Positions 4,738 to 6,762 of a stretch of DNA of 6,762 nucleotides are shown piece after piece. Source of the DNA: Microcaldota archaeon (GTDB lineage: Archaea; Iainarchaeota; Iainarchaeia; Iainarchaeales; JAGVWC01); assembly GCA_018813975.1 (NCBI GenBank), contig JAHJAQ010000093.1:1-6762 (forward strand), read 5' to 3'. How positions within the stretch are numbered: the stretch's first letter is position 1; every line of letters begins with the position of its first letter. The translations under genes were made by a program, and so were the position numbers. The notes under the pieces were generated by a model. That model searched no databases, was not told where the DNA came from, and saw only the letters and a program-made list of their open reading frames with translations.

Positions 4738-4745
4738 TATTTAAA
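4738..4745 (-). promoter_or_regulatory. TATA box of the membrane protein gene
   Basis: TTTAAATA on the minus strand, with its downstream edge 34 bp before the ATG at 4703. A start site about 25 bp below it would leave a short leader that just includes the GGTGAT. Confidence 0.55.
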
Positions 4746-4755
4746 TGTTATGTAG

Positions 4756-4807
4756 CCGAAAAAAACAAAAAAAAGAGAAAAAAAAGAAAAAGAAAGAGAA
4801 AAAGAGG
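4756..4807 (-). terminator. Long pyrimidine-tract terminator of the thermosome gene
   Basis: About 50 bases that are almost purely T and C on the minus strand, beginning about 10 nt after the thermosome stop and including several runs of five to eight T. It separates the thermosome transcript from the membrane protein promoter. Confidence 0.65.
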
Positions 4808-4817
4808 GGAATGGAAT

Positions 4818-6455
4818 TTACATTTCCATGCCGCCCATTCCACCCATGCCCCCGGGTGGCATTTCAGGTCCTTTTCCCTTGCTGTTTCCGGCAATGATAT
4901 CATCAATACGCAAGATCATTTCTGCCACTTCGCTTGCAGAGGTGAGGGCTTGTGTTTTCACGGCAAGCGGTTCAATGACTCTTTTGGCTTTCATGTTTGC
5001 AAGTTTTGATTCGTATACATCAACGCCAATAGCGCCTCCGTCTTTGGAAGAATGCTTGCTTCGTAAGGAAACCATAGTATCGAGTGGATCCATTCCGGCG
5101 CTTTCTGCCAGGGTGCGTGGAATTACTTCCAGGGTTTCGGCAAAAGCTTCGATAGCCAATTGTTCTCTGCCTCCAATGGTTTTGGCATAGTTTCTTAGTT
5201 TGGTGGAAACAGCAACCTCTGCGGCTCCTCCTCCAATCACAAACTTGCCGGCGCGAAGCGTACTGGCTAGTGCTCCTAATGCATCGTGAACGGCTCGTTC
5301 AGCCTCATCTACAACGTGTTCGCTGCCTCCTCGTACCAAGAGAGAAACTGCTTTCGGGTTTTTGCAGCCATAAATGAATGTCATGTCATCTCCGGCAATC
5401 TTTTTTTCTTCGACTGTTTGGGCTTTTCCCAAATCACTTGTTTCCAAGTCTTCTAATCGCGAAACAACTTTGGCGCCAGTTGCTTTTGCCAATGCATCCA
5501 TGTCGCTTTTTTTAACGCGTCGAACTGCAAGAATTCCTTCTTTGGCTAAAAAGTGTTGGGCCAAGTCATCAATTCCTTTTTGGCAAATCAATACGTTAGC
5601 GCCTGCTTTCTTGAGTTTTTCTACCATTTTTTTGAGCATGCCTTCTTCTTGATCCAAAAAAGATTGTAGTTGATCTGGAGAGGTTATTTGGATTTTGGCA
5701 TCGGTTTCGGTTTCTTTGATTTCAAAAGCCGCATCTACTAAAGCAATTTTTGCGTTTTGCACTTGTTTGGGCATGTTCGAGTGAACAACCTCTTTATCAA
5801 TGACAATTCCTTTTACGAGTTCACTGTCCATTAAAGAAGCGCCGACTTTTTTTTCGACTTTGACTTGTTCGATATCCACAACTGTTTTGTTTTCTTTTTG
5901 TTCGGCTACTTGAATAATAGCGTCGACTACTAAATTGGAAAGGCTTTCTGCTCCTTCTGATGCTTTTCCTGTCATCGCGGTAAAGGCAATGTCGTGCAAT
6001 AGCTTTTTGTCGCCAAGTACAATGCTTTCACTAATAGCCTCATAGTATTCTTTTGCTTTTTTTGCAGCCAATCGGTATCCTTTGATAATAGTGGAAGGAT
6101 GGATTTCATCGTCTAACATTTTTTCTGCTTTACCCAATAAGGTTCCTGCTAAAACAGTTGCAGTGGTTGTTCCATCTCCTACCTCATCATCCTGGGTTTT
6201 GGCTACTTCTACCATCATTTTGCCGGCCGGATGGTCAATACTCATTTCTTGTAAAATAGTGGCACCGTCGTTGGAAATTGTAACGTCTCCTAAATCATCG
6301 ACAATCATTTTGTCCATTCCCTTGGGTCCAAGGGTTGATTTGATTGCATTTGCAACGGCTTTTGCAACCAAAATATTAATTCTTTGGGCGTCTCTTCCGC
6401 GTGTTCGCTTGGTTCCTTCGCCTAAAAAAACCACGGGTTGTTGTTGTTCTGGCAT
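4818..6455 (-). CDS. thsA: Thermosome subunit (group II chaperonin)
   Basis: A 545-residue, full-length subunit of the archaeal ATP-dependent chaperonin, which forms a double-ring cytoplasmic chamber with a built-in lid. ATP-binding and hydrolysis motifs are intact: TLGPKGMD at 41-48, NDGATIL at 62-68 and GDGTTT at 93-98, with D63 and D94 as the expected catalytic and Mg-binding acids. GGGAAE lies at 408-413 and IPRTLAESAGMDPLD follows in the second equatorial half. The C-terminus is the usual flexible GGM-repeat tail (PPGGMGGMGGMEM). The start is set by AGGAGG (6470-6465) nine bases before the ATG. Only one subunit gene is visible; others may lie elsewhere. The symbol is generic, as alpha and beta paralogues cannot be told apart here. 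Confidence 0.97.
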   Translation of the reverse strand: MPEQQQPVVFLGEGTKRTRGRDAQRINILVAKAVANAIKSTLGPKGMDKMIVDDLGDVTISNDGATILQEMSIDHPAGKMMVEVAKTQDDEVGDGTTTATVLAGTLLGKAEKMLDDEIHPSTIIKGYRLAAKKAKEYYEAISESIVLGDKKLLHDIAFTAMTGKASEGAESLSNLVVDAIIQVAEQKENKTVVDIEQVKVEKKVGASLMDSELVKGIVIDKEVVHSNMPKQVQNAKIALVDAAFEIKETETDAKIQITSPDQLQSFLDQEEGMLKKMVEKLKKAGANVLICQKGIDDLAQHFLAKEGILAVRRVKKSDMDALAKATGAKVVSRLEDLETSDLGKAQTVEEKKIAGDDMTFIYGCKNPKAVSLLVRGGSEHVVDEAERAVHDALGALASTLRAGKFVIGGGAAEVAVSTKLRNYAKTIGGREQLAIEAFAETLEVIPRTLAESAGMDPLDTMVSLRSKHSSKDGGAIGVDVYESKLANMKAKRVIEPLAVKTQALTSASEVAEMILRIDDIIAGNSKGKGPEMPPGGMGGMGGMEM

Positions 6456-6464
6456 ACTATTATT

Positions 6465-6470
6465 CCTCCT
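6465..6470 (-). promoter_or_regulatory. Strong Shine-Dalgarno site of the thermosome gene
   Basis: AGGAGG with 9-nt spacing to the ATG at 6455, suited to a highly expressed protein. Confidence 0.85.
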
Positions 6471-6490
6471 AAAAATTGCCTAAAAAATAG

Positions 6491-6513
6491 CAATTATTCG
6501 TCTAGAATAATTG
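6491..6513. promoter_or_regulatory. Perfect 9-bp inverted repeat in the thermosome promoter
   Basis: CAATTATTC, spacer GTCTA, GAATAATTG. It lies immediately downstream of the candidate TATA box (CTTATATC, 6524-6517), where transcription should start. This is the place where a dimeric repressor would block polymerase. It could be a heat-shock or stress operator; it does not match an operator that I can name. Confidence 0.55.
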
Positions 6514-6516
6514 ATG

Positions 6517-6524
6517 GATATAAG
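6517..6524 (-). promoter_or_regulatory. Candidate TATA box of the thermosome gene
   Basis: CTTATATC on the minus strand, about 62-69 bp before the ATG, predicts a leader of roughly 35-40 nt. A second AT-rich box, TTTTTATATATT near 6561-6573, is farther away and merges with the upstream terminator. Confidence 0.45.
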
Positions 6525-6565
6525 TGTTAAAAAGCTTTTGGTACGCGGTTTTTCAATGAATATAT

Positions 6566-6590
6566 AAAAAGGCCTTTTTCCTTGAGGCCT
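6566..6590 (-). terminator. Hairpin plus T-tract terminator of the upstream gene
   Basis: On the minus strand AGGCCT (6590-6585, overlapping the stop codon), a 9-nt loop, AGGCCT (6575-6570) and then TTTTTATATA. The stem starts inside the stop codon of the partial gene at 6589-6762. Confidence 0.6.
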
Positions 6591-6762
6591 ATGGTCCCAG
6601 TATTTTTTTAACAACTGGCCTTAAAATCTTTTTAGCTATTTCTGGGAGGCTGTTTTCTTTAACCATTTGTTTTAGTTCGGCCAATCCCCCTTTAGTAAGG
6701 GTAACGTTGGAAGCCATGAACTTAAAAGTCTCTGCATCATTGTAGCTAATGTGCATTGGAAA
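6589..6762 (-). CDS. C-terminal end of an unrecognised protein (partial)
   Basis: 57 codons plus a TAG stop, open to the right edge of the window, so the start lies outside or very near it. Residues read FPMHISYNDAETFKF, then TKGGLAELKQMVKE, and end KKILRPVVKKILGP. The tail is a basic amphipathic helix. No Shine-Dalgarno site precedes the internal ATG codons, which favours a longer protein entering from the right. Codon use and frame continuity support it as real coding sequence. I do not recognise the family. A hairpin terminator at the stop codon separates it from the thermosome promoter. Confidence 0.6.
   Translation of the reverse strand, partial: FPMHISYNDAETFKFMASNVTLTKGGLAELKQMVKENSLPEIAKKILRPVVKKILGP

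Noticed and set aside
4828..6483. Several plus-strand ORFs of 92-133 codons antisense to the thermosome gene.
   Set aside because: They are frame shadows of a highly conserved minus-strand gene and have no supporting start signals.

Overview
The window is AT-rich archaeal chromosomal DNA. The evidence is a group II chaperonin (thermosome), an SSB closely resembling the single-OB-fold Sulfolobus type, a geranylgeranyl-reductase-family flavoprotein of the kind used for ether lipids, a tRNA with a bulge-helix-bulge intron and no encoded CCA, TATA-like boxes, and GGAGG/GGTGAT Shine-Dalgarno sites. The lineage cannot be fixed from this sequence; an uncultivated, possibly DPANN-like archaeon is a reasonable guess only.

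Layout from left to right. 1-1306 (-): N-terminal 435 codons of isoleucyl-tRNA synthetase, running off the left edge. 1388-1587 (-): an intron-containing tRNA with anticodon UAU (reads the Ile codon AUA), 81 nt upstream of ileS on the same strand. 1588-1895: no gene, but several palindromes and a likely divergent promoter zone. 1896-3104 (+): geranylgeranyl reductase family protein. 3105-3379: a dense block of direct and inverted repeats between two convergent genes. 3380-3862 (-): ssb. 4029-4703 (-): five-helix membrane protein of the conserved-TM-helix/mechanosensitive-channel type. 4818-6455 (-): thermosome subunit. 6589-6762 (-): last 57 codons of an unrecognised protein.

Most protein genes look singly transcribed: each right-hand minus-strand gene has its own candidate TATA box and Shine-Dalgarno site and is followed by a long T/C-rich tract or hairpin terminator. 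The tRNA-Ile/ileS pair is the one clear functional coupling, joining a tRNA to the enzyme that should charge it. The remaining genes are housekeeping (protein folding, DNA maintenance, lipid or quinone reduction, membrane).

The least ordinary content is a family of small hairpin elements. Four copies share one architecture: a short outer stem, a C.C mismatch, a 9-10 bp inner stem, a 3-nt loop and a trailing GGG. The stems differ by compensatory changes. One copy abuts the tRNA 3' end, two in opposite orientation make up most of the tRNA intron, and one lies in the block after the reductase. No known defence or mobile protein system is visible.
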